A stretch of DNA of 64,000 bases, from NCBI GenBank assembly GCA_020466095.1, contig CM035809.1, positions 20,535,869 through 20,599,868 of the forward strand. The letters run 5' to 3'. The notes under the pieces are model-generated. The model saw only the letters and a program-made list of their open reading frames with translations, made no database searches and was not told the DNA's origin. This document shows, piece after piece, positions 1-11,890 of the stretch (position 1 is the stretch's first letter; every line of letters begins with the position of its first letter). The position numbers were made by a program, and so were the translations under genes. The DNA is from Chlorops oryzae. Taxonomy: Eukaryota > Arthropoda > Insecta > Diptera > Chloropidae.

Positions 1-240
1 AAGCATCTCCGAGGCTTTTTCTTTTGGCAACTCTTGAGGTGTCACTGTTAACTTCAAATTGTCCTCAAGTGGCCCAAACTTCCTCAACGGAATCTCGAGT
101 TGTTAAGTATCTTTGAGGCTTTTTCTTTTGGGAACTCTTTATGTGTCACTGTTAGCTTCAAATTGTCCTCAAGAGACCTGAACTTCCTCTACGGAATCTC
201 GAGTTGTTAAGTATCTCTGAGGCCTTTTCTTCTGGCATTT
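1..240. repeat. 104-bp tandem repeat, about 2.3 copies
   Basis: The phrase beginning AAG(C/T)ATCT..GAGGC recurs at 1, 105 and 209, giving a 104-bp period. Within each unit TCAAATTGTCCTCAAG and GGAATCTCGAGTTGTTAAG are conserved. The third unit decays after about 30 bases. The array is cut by the window edge, so its full length is unknown. No coding potential was recognised. Confidence 0.85.
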
Positions 241-433
241 CTCTCTATAACACTCAAAGAACCCTCAAGAAAAAATTTCCCCCGGACGGCAGATTCTTCT
301 CCCATTTTGGTCTAGGGAGAGTAAAGATGTTTTATGTCTCCGTAGCCTCATTTCTGTTAGGAAAAAGATTACTATTGACCCTGAGTTCAATTTTTGGAAT
401 GCGATTGCTTGTTCTGTGCTCTTTTATGAGCTC

Positions 434-690
434 TAATATTCTCATACCTCTTCCAATCACTTACTTCTAAGTTAAAAGTTTGATGTTATTTGAATTCCAG
501 TCTCTGGGATAGTTTAAAGCATCTTTCAGGATCTCGCCAGGTTATACCTTGCTGTAGTTCTATGTACTCTTAAATTCTCCCACCTCCTCTAATCACTTGT
601 TTCACCTTGAAAGCTTGATGTTTCGTGAAATTCAGTCTCTGGGACAATTTAAAATCTCACTCGAGATCTCGTTAGGTTCAAACTTTCCGC
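434..690. repeat. Diverged 137-bp tandem duplication
   Basis: Two diverged units start near 434 and 571. Both contain CCTCTNNAATCACTT, then GCTTGATGTT or a close variant, then CAGTCTCTGGGA and an ATCTCG motif. Short open frames here are not protein-like. Confidence 0.6.
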
Positions 691-1727
691 CTGATTAAAT
701 GAATCGGAGCAAAAAACCACAACCACAAACTAAGGAGGATTAGTTAGAATTACAGTTTGTAAACTTTTATCAGTTCAATGGGTGATAGCCCCCTATTTTG
801 ATATGAAATATTGCCTTCAATTCTTTGCTCAGAAATAAAGCAAAATTATTGCCAAAGTTTGAGTACAAACTACGACCTCCTCACCTCACCTTACCGACCA
901 AATGTCTGACAAAATCCTCTTTCGATCAAATGAAGCTTTCCCACAGCAACGTTCAATTCAGAGACCACAAGTTCTCAATTGCTTACAGCTCGAGGGGTTC
1001 AAAAGTTTGTCTACTGTTCCTGACCATCTCACTCCCGCCGCATGTACGTATGGTCTGCCTCTCCTCCCGGCTGCATTGTCGCATGCAATTAAGACACAAT
1101 TTCGTCATGCTTCGTTGCTTGCTTTTATCTTTGCAAACTTTTTTTTGAGAATTTGTTTATATGGGGCAGTGACTTCCTTCCGCCTCTTGGACAAAGAGGA
1201 CTCTTCGAAATTCGTTCAGAGATTCTAATATTCGAGCATCCGTGACTTTTTCCTGAATCTTTTTTCCGCGTTCCTCTTGACTTTAACTGCAAGTTTACTC
1301 ATTTATTCATGCAATTATTTCATTTATTTATTTAGCAACGAGGTGTGTGTGCCTGACGCGTGCCGCCATGCTTACCAGTCTGGCTCCCGCTCTCAACCAT
1401 TCCCATACTCTTCCCATGACGAGCTGCGTGACATCATTGTGGGCGTTATAGGGCGTTATCAGAAAGGTGTGTGCTTGGTGTAGACTATTATGATTTTTGC
1501 ATCCTGCACGGTTGATGTGCGACCACCTCTGATGATTGTACCTTTGCTTTCCACAAGTTTGTTTTTCTCTATCGATTATTATTTTATTGAGGGGTTGAAT
1601 AAACTCTTCACAGCATCAATTCACATTAAACGGCCCATTCCTCCTCCTGTCATGTTCACTCAAAAGAAGAATACGGAAAAAGATTTTGAACTAATCGTCA
1701 CGGGAAAAGTTCGTACTTACTCACCTT
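691..1727. other. Gene-less stretch
   Basis: Mixed-composition DNA with overlapping frames of 60-108 codons at 825-1228 and 1277-1729. None shows a recognisable domain, initiation context or splice structure. I see no supported feature. Confidence 0.5.
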
Positions 1728-1860
1728 GATGAGGATAATGATGAGGATGATGATGATGAGGGTGATGGTGAGGATGATGGTGATGATGATGATGGTGAGG
1801 ATGATGATAGGAATAATGATGAGGATAATTATGAGGATGATGATGATGATGATAACGAGA
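1728..1860. repeat. GAT-rich trinucleotide microsatellite
   Basis: Imperfect (GAT)n/(GAG)n repeat. Its reverse complement reads as an isoleucine-rich frame, which is a microsatellite artefact and not a gene. Confidence 0.9.
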
Positions 1861-1887
1861 TACCTGCTTCTTCTAGGCACATATTAA

Positions 1888-2268
1888 ATCTCTCTCCCTC
1901 TCTCTCTGTTTCTCTCTCTGTCTCTCTCTCTATCTCTCTCTGTCGCTCTCTCTCTCTCTCTCTCTCTGTCGCTCGCTCTCTCTCTGTCGTTCTCTCTCTC
2001 TCTGTCGCTCTCTCCCTCTCTCTCTCTCTCTGTCTTTCTCTCTCTGTCTTTCTATCTCTCTCTGTCTCTCTCTCTTCTCTCTCTCTCTCTCTGCCTCTCT
2101 CTCTCTCTCTGCCTCTCTCTCTCTCTCTCTGCCTGTCTCTCTCTCTGTCTTTCTCTCTCTGTCTTTCTCTCTCTGTCTTTCTCTCTCTGTCTTTCTCTCT
2201 CTGTCTTTCTCTCTCTGTCTTTCTCTCTCTGTCTTTCTCTCTCTGTCTTTCTCTCTCTGTCTTTCTCT

Positions 2269-2334
<66 letters not shown>
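1888..2334. repeat. (CT)n microsatellite with 14-bp sub-repeat
   Basis: Pyrimidine tract of TCTCTC with interspersed TGTC. Between about 2145 and 2270 it is organised as a regular 14-bp unit, TCTTTCTCTCTCTG. The minus-strand Arg/Glu-rich 120-residue frame here is simply the translated repeat. Confidence 0.95.
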
Positions 2335-2336
<2 letters not shown>

Positions 2337-3475
2337 GCTCGTCCTGTAATTTCTGTTGTCTTTTCCCTCTCTCATCTTATTGTCTACGTATCCAAATAAA
2401 GTGTGCAGGCTCAATCAAGCTTGCAGGTATTATTGCGGTTCATATCCTTAAAGTAAAAGTCCTTAAAGTGCTTTAACATATGTTATTCGCTGTGCACTTC
2501 AACCCCTAAAGAGATTTTGCTTTCAACACTTTCAAAGCCACACTCAACGCATGCCTTCGGAAGATTGAATGCCAATCTTTCGAAATTCTGAAGGTTTTGT
2601 CTTGTAGTGTTAGGACAATTAAAGGATTATTTTAAGGATATAACCTTTTTATTCAAAGACTAGCTCAATTTGCATATTAATAAGGGTGGCAAAACAAAAA
2701 AAAAAAAAAAAAAAATCAAGAAAGAAAGAAACATAAACCAACGAAAGAACTTAAGAAATAAAGCCAAAGGTCCTTGTGTACATCAAGGTGTTTTTTTTTC
2801 TTCAAGGAAATTTGAGTATGAAAACAAATTGATGCAGGCATCTTGTGAGGTCCTGGAAAATGTTTTTACTATTATTTTTTTTTCTCAACTAACCCATTCG
2901 CTTCACTTTAACACATAAAAAGGAGTGAAACATTATAATTTAAGGGCAAATTTCATGCAATTCCTTTGCTATAACAAAAAAAGTAGCATGAGAGGAAAAG
3001 TTTAATTAAAGGCGTTATGGTCGGAATATTTTAGAACATTGGAGTGTACTTGATTTTGGGTGGGCATAATAATGATGAATCGTTTCAAAGAAGAAGAAAA
3101 GGAAGAAAAAGGAGAAAATGGAAGTAAAATATAAGAAGAAGGAGAATAAAATGGATTGGAAATATCAAGAGAGCATTTTATTTTTTTCAAGAAAAGAATT
3201 TTCTTTTCTTCTCTATTTCCGTTAATGACTTTAATTAAAGAGCCATTAATGAAAGAAGAAAAAACCTAATTTGTTTAAACAATTTTTGATTGATTCGATT
3301 ATTGGGATCAAAAGGAAATTTTCGAATGTGAGAAACTTTCATCTCAAGCTTCAATTATTTTTTGAAATCAGAACATTTAGAGTACCTACGCCTTTACCTT
3401 TTCTAATGCTAATCATAATTAAAGAATTTTGTTTTTAATTTTTTTATATCAAGAGGAAAACGGTAAATACGGATT
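2335..3475. other. Gene-less AT-rich stretch
   Basis: AT-rich DNA with an A-run at about 2696-2715 and a purine-rich GAAGAA stretch at about 3085-3160. No supported gene. Confidence 0.5.
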
Positions 3476-4531
3476 GGGGGATTTTTTCCCAATTTTGAGG
3501 GATTTTCCCCATAATTTTTAATCAAAAACTCCTTTCAACCGCTTAAAAAGGATTTTTCGAAACATTTTTTTTTTGTTATAAAAAACATTAAAAAGGAAAA
3601 TTTCAACATCAGAGGGAAAAGTGTTGCCAAATTTAAAAACAGCGATTTTTATACCAACTTTTTTTTTAAGAAAATGCGGTAAAAGGGGCTTTAAAAAAAA
3701 TATATTTTGGAAAATTGGTCCCAAACAGGGATATTTCGTAACTATTTTCTTTAGCAAACAAATAAAAAGGGATTTGTTTTTACATATCCGGGGAAAAAAT
3801 GACGGCAACATTAAAAAAATTGGTTCTTCGAGACCATTTTTAAATAAAAAAACAAGAAAAAAGGGATATTTTTAAAAATCATCCGGGAGAAAAGTGCTGC
3901 CATTTTTAAAAACCGGCATTTTTGTAACCATATTTATACAGAAAACAGCACAAAAGGGACTTTCATCATATCTGAAAGTAAAATGGTGCCAAAATCTAAA
4001 AAAAAAAGGATTTTTTGGAATCACTTTTATGTTGAAAAGGGGTTAAAAGGAAATTTTTTTTTGTATCAGTGGGAAAAATGGAAATTTTTGTAAGCATTTT
4101 TTTATAGAAAATAGAACAAGGGGATTTTGGAAAAATATCTCATCGAAAAGTGATGCCGAAATTACAAAACGCGTTAGTTTAGTTTTGGAAACAAGTCAAA
4201 AGGGATCTTTTTTAACATCCTTTGGGAAAAATGTTGCCAACTCTAAAAACAGAGATTTTTTGTAACCATTTTTATTTGAAAAACAGGAGAAAAGGGAGTT
4301 AAAAAAAACATCCAAATAGTGGGAACACTGAACTGAATTAAAAGCAGCCAGTGATGCCAGTATTTGTGAAGCAATTTTCCCTCGGATATTTAAAAAAATC
4401 CCTTTTGTTCTATTTTCTATAAAAAATAACAATAAAAAATCCCTTTCACACATATTAAGTGGTCTTTGGCTTAAAACAAAACTGAAAAAATCCCTCAAAA
4501 TGGGAAAAATCCCTCAATCTGGCATCACTGG
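3476..4531. repeat. Degenerate array of a hAT-like MITE family
   Basis: Many short modules alternate GGGATTTTT, AAAAGTG(G/T)TGCCAAA and ATAGAAAA(C/T)AG. The right end is CAATCTGGCATCACTGG, the terminal sequence seen in other family members at 6388-6581, 33977-34876, 36749-37053 and 62164-62370. The left terminus is not clear, so this is probably a truncated or rearranged cluster. No transposase frame is present. Confidence 0.6.
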
Positions 4532-5575
4532 AAGCAAGAGGCTTTAGTCGTGGAGATACTAGAAGATTAGGTTTGAACTAAAAACGGAAAAAACGCACCC
4601 TTTGGCCTACCCAATCGTTAATGTTGAATTAACCTCACTAATTTCTTTTTAAATGCCTTTTCTAAGCCATCAAAATAACTTCTTCTGGTTGAATAGAGTC
4701 TTCTGAAGACAATGTTTCGGGCTTGGAGCTAATTTATTGGGAATTGATTGATGGTTTTTTCTTTTTGGCTGGTGGTGACTTCATAATTTTTAATGACAGC
4801 CATCAAATGCAACTCTTCGTGGGGAGACTCACTCTTTCATCCCGTTCTTCGAATGCTTCCACTCGATTTAAGGCTGTTTCGTATTTCAAAGTAAGAGTGG
4901 AGGATTTTCTTCGAAGAGAAGCGATTTTTTTTTTTTTGGAAAATCTATTTAGAAAGATTATTTTAGACTACGTTTTATGTGTGTTCTTTAGTGAAAAAAT
5001 AATCGCCACAACAGTAATAAAAATATAAATAATTACCAGACCACATACCTTGCACTCATGCGCTTAAATTGTGTTCGAAAAATAAATAAAATGAGTGGGA
5101 GCCAAGTTCACGTGCACACTGTGCAGCTCATAAATCATCATCTTGTTCATCTGAAATGCTTATCCGCTGAGCGACTGCTCGAGATGCACGAAAACTCGCA
5201 TGCGATATTCGCTCTTTTCATTGCCGGCTTTTTCAGACATCGTTCGTGATCGTTTCCTAACCACAAAATGAATTGAAACTTTCCTTTTTGACGGCAATTC
5301 TTGAAGTCATCGTTCGATGGATAGCATTTCTCCAAGTGAAGCATCCATTCCATTCAATTCGATGATTAGTTTTTATTGCCAACGCGCATTTTTATAGCAT
5401 TCCGTTTGTTGATTCAGTTGGCAAAGATACAATTTTTGAGGAACAAAACGAAAGCCAAATATTTTTAGAGTCAATTTACACGTTGAATGTGTAACATTCA
5501 GCGCGTCAATACATACAGTCCCACATGCATTCATTCATTCATTCATTCCTCTCTCAGTCAATCAGTCAGTCAACG
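4532..5575. other. Gene-less stretch
   Basis: No supported gene. It contains CATT tetranucleotide repeats near 5528-5548 and CAGT repeats just before the duplicated segment. Confidence 0.5.
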
Positions 5576-8500
5576 ACATGTTCATTGCCTCGGCGCGTAG
5601 ACAGCCTCATATTCGGGAGGAGGAGGGGGCGAAACTGAAATAAAAGAGCACTTCATATAATGACCCCTTGAGCACGCACCCAAGTGTCGAGGCGAGGAGA
5701 AATTTCGAGTGCTCGAGTGAAGCTTTGAGCGGCAGCTCCAAAACAAATTATTGAAGGCTTCAATTCGAATGCAGCCACCGCATCGCATTGCATTGTCCGG
5801 AGTTGTGTCGTCCTCCATTGTTTTCACTCATGAAACTGAAATTTCGAAGATAGGTAGGGACTTCCCCCGACTTTGCATCATGTCAGAGAGCTGTTGGAAT
5901 TGATTTAATCAAGCGAATCAAGGCACTTGGCAATGAATTTTCCTTTTGACATTGTATTTTTTTCCCCCCTGAGAGGTATTATTTTCACCTGTGAATGCAC
6001 TTGAAATCGTTGATTGCGGCTCATCATTAGCACTTTAAGTGGAAGAGAGAGCCCCATTCTTATGTCATTATCCTCTGTCACAAAGAAACCCAAAATTAAT
6101 TTTAAATTGAGTTGAAAACAGTTTTTTCCACGATTAAATTGAACGACCTTCGTAGTATAATTTGTTTAATTTATTTTTTTTTCATGCAATATTTCATTGC
6201 TCACTTCCCTGACCCTCCTCAAAAAATTCGAACTCAAAATTTGCTATCAAAATATTTGATCAAACTGCAATTTGCCACGAAAATTGTTTTCCATTTTCAA
6301 AAGCCTGAGCAAATATTGGCACATCCCTTTCCTTTGGAAATGAAATTTTCAATTTTCGAATGAGCAAGGACTTCCGCGGGCTCGATGCAGTGATGCCAGA
6401 TTGAAGGATTCTTAAAATTTTGATAGATTTTTTGGACTTTAAAAATTCTTCAAATTCTTTGAATGGAATGCAATGAAATGAAATGAAATCGGGCCTGAGA
6501 CATTTTTCTATAGAAATTAAAATAAAAAGATTTTTTTTTTATATCCGAGAGAAAAGTGAGACCAAAATACTGGCAGCACTGGCTGGGTGTTTATGGTTCT
6601 TTTTAATAAAAAAGTCAATGTTGAAAATTAGAACTTTAATTTGCTTCACCATCCCCAGAAAACTCAAATCGCTTCCTTTTTTCTTCGACAGAAGGATTTT
6701 TTTTTTAAAGGGGTTGATTGTTCATTAAGAGAGCTCGACTTAAAAGCCGATATCAGAAAACAAACATATGAATTTATAAACATACAAAGGACAATTAATA
6801 GCAATAGCCAGTGGCATGGTAAGGGGGTCATTTTGGGGGTCAAAGACCCAACTTAAAGGCGAGCAGTCATATGCGAAAAAAAACCATCTCAAAAAATTTT
6901 CCGCCTACGCCCTCGTTCAATGTCAAAGAACTCCATTAAGACCTCCATTAAAAAAAAATACTCCTCGTCTGAAATGACTGCGGACCTCTCCATTACGAAG
7001 GGAGACTGCGCCTTCCATTGTTCTCGTTTGATTTGCTTTGATGGATGAAGAATGGCAGCGACCTAGACGATTCTGCAATGCAAAATATTCTTTTAATTTC
7101 CTTTTCGTCAGGGGTGTATCCAGGGGGATTCATAATCCGCAATGAAATCTGAGAAATCCCAAAAGAGTGCGATGGAAACCGCTTCAGAAATAATTTTCTG
7201 CGCACGCTCCTGCCATTCTCGGTTGCAAATTGAAGAGAGGAAATAAAAATGAAAAAAGGATATTCACAGAACAAAAAAAAAAAAAAAAGCAGTGGACATT
7301 AGAAAGTGTGACATTAATTCGCAAAGAATGTCCAAGAATAGTTATGGATGGATGTCCTTTGATGCGGCTTTTTAATTTTCCTTTGACCAAAGGGAAAAAT
7401 AATTTTTTTTTTTTTTTGTGGTTTCTTCTTCTTATTTTATGTCATTCTCAATTACTCATTGTGCAGAAATTTTCTTGCGCAATTTTTTCGAAAGCCGCAG
7501 ACACAAATGCGTTTTTCAGTCTCGTCGCTCGTCGCCGAAAAATCGTTGACTTTTGATGGAATTCCATTCGAAATAATTCGTCTTTGCGGAGGCCCATAAA
7601 AATTCGTTGAGACAACGTTCTGTGAATTTTAATTTGCATTCAACCGTCGGTCAAAGCTTAAAAGAGCTTAACTGTAGTTAAATGTACACAAAATGGAATT
7701 CACTTTAATGACGATGTGAGAGACTCTTTCTCTTCAATGGAGAACTTCGAGTCTTTTATGCGAGAATCATGAATGATATCTATGAAGGCTCCTTTCCAAC
7801 CAAATTCATTTTCTAATTTCCCGAATTTAGTCGCAAGATATTCGAAGAAGAACAAAAAATTTCATATTCAACAAGTGAATAGAGCCACTCTACTCCATCA
7901 GGTTCTTTTTTCGTTGTCTTCCATTCCACTTTCACTTCGCTACGTGCCAAGTTCCAAATCCACTCGACATTGACCTCACTGAAATATTCACAATCGTGTT
8001 CAGTGGGTTAATGCTAGAGGCACATCTGAAGGTCAATAGTTAAATCGTGCGACGTGAGAAGATTTTCCCCAGAACTCTCATGAGAGAAAAGTTCTCCCCT
8101 CAAATATGAATTTCGATGGATTTCAATCGATTTCGGAGTTTTTTTTCACATGAAATTATGAAGAAACATTGTCACAAGAAATTCAATTTATGGAAAAATG
8201 CTTCCGAGATGGACTGATGATGGAATGATTCGAACTGTTTATGAGCAGTCAGAAGGAAAATGGTGAGCTTCACGCTGCGTGGATTTCAAGCGCAGCATGA
8301 TAAATCTTGGGAACGTCTCAGACACAGAAAAATTCTGAGAGGAGTTTCCTCAACTTCCTCGAATCGTTCTCTGTCGCATGGTTTCGATTTATGCAATTTC
8401 GGTCGGATTGGCATTGCGCTGTCTTGGGCCACTTTCAGTTGGAATCCAAGACGACGGGTTCTTCGTCGTGCGTCCCAAAGTCGGCAGCAATTAATGCAAG

Positions 8501-8620
8501 CCAAGCACAATGGCTCAGCACTCCATCCCTCAACGGTTGCTTGACTCTGCCTCAGTTACCTCATTTTGGTCTCAATGTTTGCTCAAGTGGAATGTGCCAA
8601 AGCAAACAATATGCGACATC
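5576..8620. repeat. Segmental duplication, copy 1
   Basis: This stretch matches 61361-63580. Similarity is near-continuous from 5640 to about 6580 and again from about 8228 to 8610. The intervening part is about 1.65 kb here but only about 0.85 kb in copy 2. Small frames shared by both copies (minus strand 5582-5827 and 5905-6093) look like passengers of high nucleotide identity. The copy ends shortly before the broken exon at 8.8 kb. Confidence 0.8.
6388..6581. mobile_element. hAT-like MITE inside the duplicated segment
   Basis: A 194-bp non-autonomous element. Its left end is CAGTGATGCCAGATT and its right end is ACTGGCAGCACTG, the inverted version of the same terminus. It is flanked by a degenerate 8-bp target duplication, GCTCGATG on the left and GCTGGGTG on the right. 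Eight-bp duplications and CAG(T/G)G termini are typical of the hAT superfamily. The interior carries A/T runs and no coding sequence. Confidence 0.65.
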
Positions 8621-8800
8621 ATTCCGCGCACACATTTCGCTCCTAATAACACGCTTAAAAGTTTCTTCAGAGAGTTTTTTTCCCCTCCAAATTAATTGAA
8701 AAAGTTCAGAAAATATTCTCTCATTTTTTCCACTGTGAATTTTCCGCACATCCATCACATTTCTCATTAGCTTTGTTGCCCTTTTTTGCAGATAAAATAG

Positions 8801-10002
8801 GAGAATGGCTTGCCCGAAAGATCAGCATCACTACGCTTGGGATGTACCAGAATATTCAAAAGGATTGAAGGAAAATTGTTAATGCAACAATTACGCCGAG
8901 TGATGGAATGTTGCTGCCCACCGTTTAACCTCAACGTGCCAACAGATGCACCGATTACATCACCATCATCACCATCATTATCATCATCATCAACGTCAGA
9001 AAGGCAACGCCGATTCTTGGATGCTCGCTTCAAAGCATCGGAAACGATTTAATTAAAGATAAGCACGGGCCGGTGGCAAGGGTGCTGGCTAACGTCAATA
9101 GCCCGAGGCGAAAGGGCACGCGCTTCACGAGGCACACGTACAACCAAAACAGTCTATATTCACTTAATTATTTCGCCGCACAGCCGCCTGCCTTCGGGTC
9201 AATCGAATTCCGATGATGACAATCGAAAGTGATGACGATTTGGTCGAGAGGCTTAAAAGAATGCGTGGAAAATTGTTCAAACGAATCGCTAGACCAAAAC
9301 CGGTTTCACCAATTCCATCGTCACAAAACCAGCAACCAACAAAATCGTTCCGCTCATCATGAACAACATCAACAGGAATATGATATATTGCCAATTACAA
9401 ATACAAATAGTTTAAGTCAAGCCAAAGCAATTAAAACGCAAATCGACTTCACTCAAAAAGTCTTTCCTTTCACTGAATGGAATTGGGTTCCATTCAATCC
9501 TCAAGCTCATCTACATGTCCAAATAACGAAACTGACGGCGACTGCCGTGGCCCAAAAAAAAGTGAACCAAAAACAAAAAATGCAAATAATTGCAGAACTG
9601 ACCATAAAACCCTGAAGCACTCGCCTCTGTCCCCTTGCCGCCCATTCAACTGGAGCTGGAGGCGATCGAAAACACAAGAACCTTCGGCGATGGGAAAGGC
9701 GAGGTCGTCGTCGCCACGATAGAAGCGATGCAGGAATTAGCGGCACGCGATGTAAATATTTCGATCGTGTAGAGCTGCCCATCGGAACACGATAATTACG
9801 AAATGATGATTACGATGTCTCGCTGGAAGCTGGAATTGGTGGATTGACGGTAGAAGCATTGAAGGGCGAGGTCCTTTATACACCCGCTAATTCAGTGCGA
9901 GACAATGAAGAGGCAATTATTGATGAAAAACTTTATGGGAACGAAAATCGTTTAAGTGCGGATGATGATACTGGTGACGGTGATGCTTCATGCTCCATGT
10001 AG
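8801..10002 (+). CDS. Probable 3'-terminal coding exon, broken by several frameshifts; gene not recognised
   Basis: Protein-like open segments follow one another in changing frames. The first, 8801-9049, comes after acceptor-like AGs at 8791 and 8800, encodes an MECCCPPFNL motif and has a Ser/Pro-rich tail. About 9030-9207 encodes NSLYSLNYFAAQPP. About 9213-9359 encodes MTIESDDDLVERLKRM then a Lys/Arg-rich stretch. Later segments lie at about 9330-9500, 9477-9640 and 9608-9769 (GEVVVATIEAMQELA). The last, 9799-9999, is 67 clean codons (SLEAGIGGLTVEAL...DGDASCSM) ending in TAG at 10000. Most frame changes are in the direction of single-base loss. AATAAA follows 200 bp after the stop. I do not recognise the family. 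It could be a pseudogene or a real exon with consensus errors. Upstream exons were not found. Confidence 0.5.
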
Positions 10003-10202
10003 AAAAATGTATCCCAACATGCAAATTCAAATGGGCGTGACTGAAAATTATTGGCAATTCAAGTTAATCGAAAGCAACACAACATCGACATGAACACAAC
10101 CACACCATCAAGCTCGCTAGGACGAGGCAGGACGAAAACTTTTCAACCGAAATGAATGGAAGAGAACAATAACAGCAATAACAACAACAACAAAAGCACT
10201 CG

Positions 10203-10208
10203 AATAAA
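10203..10208 (+). promoter_or_regulatory. Candidate polyadenylation signal
   Basis: AATAAA lies about 200 bp after the stop at 10000-10002 and is followed within 50 bp by T/GT-rich sequence. This fits the 3' end of the broken exon upstream. AATAAA is common in AT-rich DNA, so position is the main support. Confidence 0.4.
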
Positions 10209-10403
10209 ATTAGATCGAAAATGAAATCGAATTAGAAGGGACCTAATTCGGTTATGTTTTCCTCTCAGAAAATAATTTTTTTTTATTTCGGAAATAAACT
10301 TTTCATTTTATTTTTTGAGGTTTTCTTCCTAGAAGCACCCGAAGACCTTTCGGCGGCATCCCGGAAAAAGATAAATAAGAGAACACAAAGGTAAGTAAAT
10401 ATG

Positions 10404-11579
10404 TACAGTCGAATCTGCATAGTGTGAACCAAATAAAGCAAATACAACATACAAAAATTGAGTCTCGATAGTTTGAACAGCCTTGGTTATGTGAACAGAC
10501 CTCACAAAAAATAGGTCACTCTATCCAGACTCTACTGTTTGAATAATTCGGCTATTCGTAAATTTTTTTTTGCCGTTTATCATGTTTTTATATGTTTTCT
10601 TTAGTGTGAACAGACTCGGTAGTATGAACAGGGCCTGCAAAGATTTTTAAACTCGACTGTTTGAATATTTCGGCTTTTCGTAGCTATTTTTGCTTCATTA
10701 ATCAATAATTTATTTTTTTCGATAGTGTGAACAGCCCGGTAGTGTGAACAGACCTTACACAAGTTTTTTTCACTCTATCCAGAGTCTACTGTTTGAATAT
10801 TTCGGTATTCATAATTTTTTTTCTTATTTTTTTATATGTTTTCTTTATTGAAACACCGAACTCTTGGTAGATCCGAAAGGTCAATAAGAGTTTACACTTA
10901 CAGGTATGTTTAATATTTCGGTCTAATCTGCATATTTGTTTGACCAAATAATAATCATGTTTTTATATGTTTTCTTTAGTGTGAACAGACTCGGTATATG
11001 AACAGGGCTTGCAAAGATTTGTTTCACTCTACTCAGACTCTACTGTTTGAATATTTCGGCTATTCATAATTTTTTTTGTTCCCTTAATCATGTTTTTATA
11101 TGTTTTCTTTAGTGTGAACAGACTCGGTAATATGAACAGACCTTGCAAAGATTTTTTCACTCTATCCGGAGTCGACTGTTTGATATTTCGGCTTTTCGTA
11201 ACTATTTTTGCCTCATTAATCATTAATTTATTTTTTTCGATAGTGTGAACAGCCCCGGTAGTGTGAACAGACCTTACACAAGTTTTTTTCACTCTACCCA
11301 GACTCTACTGTTTGAATATTTCGGCTATTGATAATTTTGTTTGTTCCCTTAATCATGTTTTTAATATGTTTTCTTTAGTGTGAACAGACTCGGTAATATG
11401 AACAGACCTTGCAAAGATTAGTTCACTCTATCCAGAGTCGACTGTGTGATATTTCGGCTTTTCGTAACTATCTTTTTTGCCTCATTAATCATTAATTTAT
11501 TTTTTCGATAGTATGAACAGCTCCATTTGTGTAAACAGACCTCAAAAAAATTCGCTCATTCTATCCAGACTCGAGGGTA
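10404..11579. mobile_element. Pogo/Tc1-like TIR element with 8-9 internal repeats
   Basis: Starts TACAGTCGAATCTGCATAG and ends ATCCAGACTCGAGGGTA. Taken as inverted repeats, the outer 26 bp agree at 19 positions, with TA at both edges as in the pogo/Tc1/mariner superfamily. The interior alternates two related units of about 120-135 bp, with AGT(G/A)TGAACAG at about 10603, 10724, 10979, 11111, 11242, 11377 and 11510. Each unit includes TACTGTTTGAATATTTCGG or a near variant. No transposase is encoded. Confidence 0.65.
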
Positions 11580-11855
11580 GGTATTAATATCATTTTCAAT
11601 TTTAGAAGCTAAAATGCACTAAAATGCTAAAATACCCAAACATCACTTATTTGACGGAAAAAAAGCTAAACATTTAGCATAAAAACTCCAACTCGCACAA
11701 AAACATCTGTTCGTCAAACCATCCAACATCGAACATGCTGGCCAACTTGAATATTGAACTTCGAACATAGCTGTTAAGCCTAACATGTGTCGAAGAACTT
11801 TTCTGTTAAGTAAACATGTCACGTACAACTTGCTGTTAACTGAGCGGAAAACTCG

Positions 11856-11890
11856 TTCAGTCATTTTTAAATCGTCGTCAAGTGCGGTTG
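11856..11890 (+). promoter_or_regulatory. Candidate Inr + DPE core promoter, start at 11859
   Basis: TTCAGTC at 11856-11862 matches the fly initiator, with the start A at 11859. Counting from it, +28 to +32 (11886-11890) is GGTTG, which fits the downstream promoter element consensus RGWYV exactly at its required spacing. There is no clear TATA box, as expected for DPE promoters. A likely target is a leader exon just downstream. Chance matches are possible. Confidence 0.45.

Noticed and set aside
5582..5827. Minus-strand 81-codon frame preserved in both copies of the duplication (also 61366-61605)
   Set aside because: The surrounding non-coding sequence is equally conserved, so frame preservation is expected without selection. 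No recognised domain, and other shared frames behave the same way.
8260..8699. Overlapping plus-strand frames just upstream of the broken exon
   Set aside because: They lie in the duplicated segment. The counterpart near 63292-63540 reads differently, and no domain or splice structure supports them.
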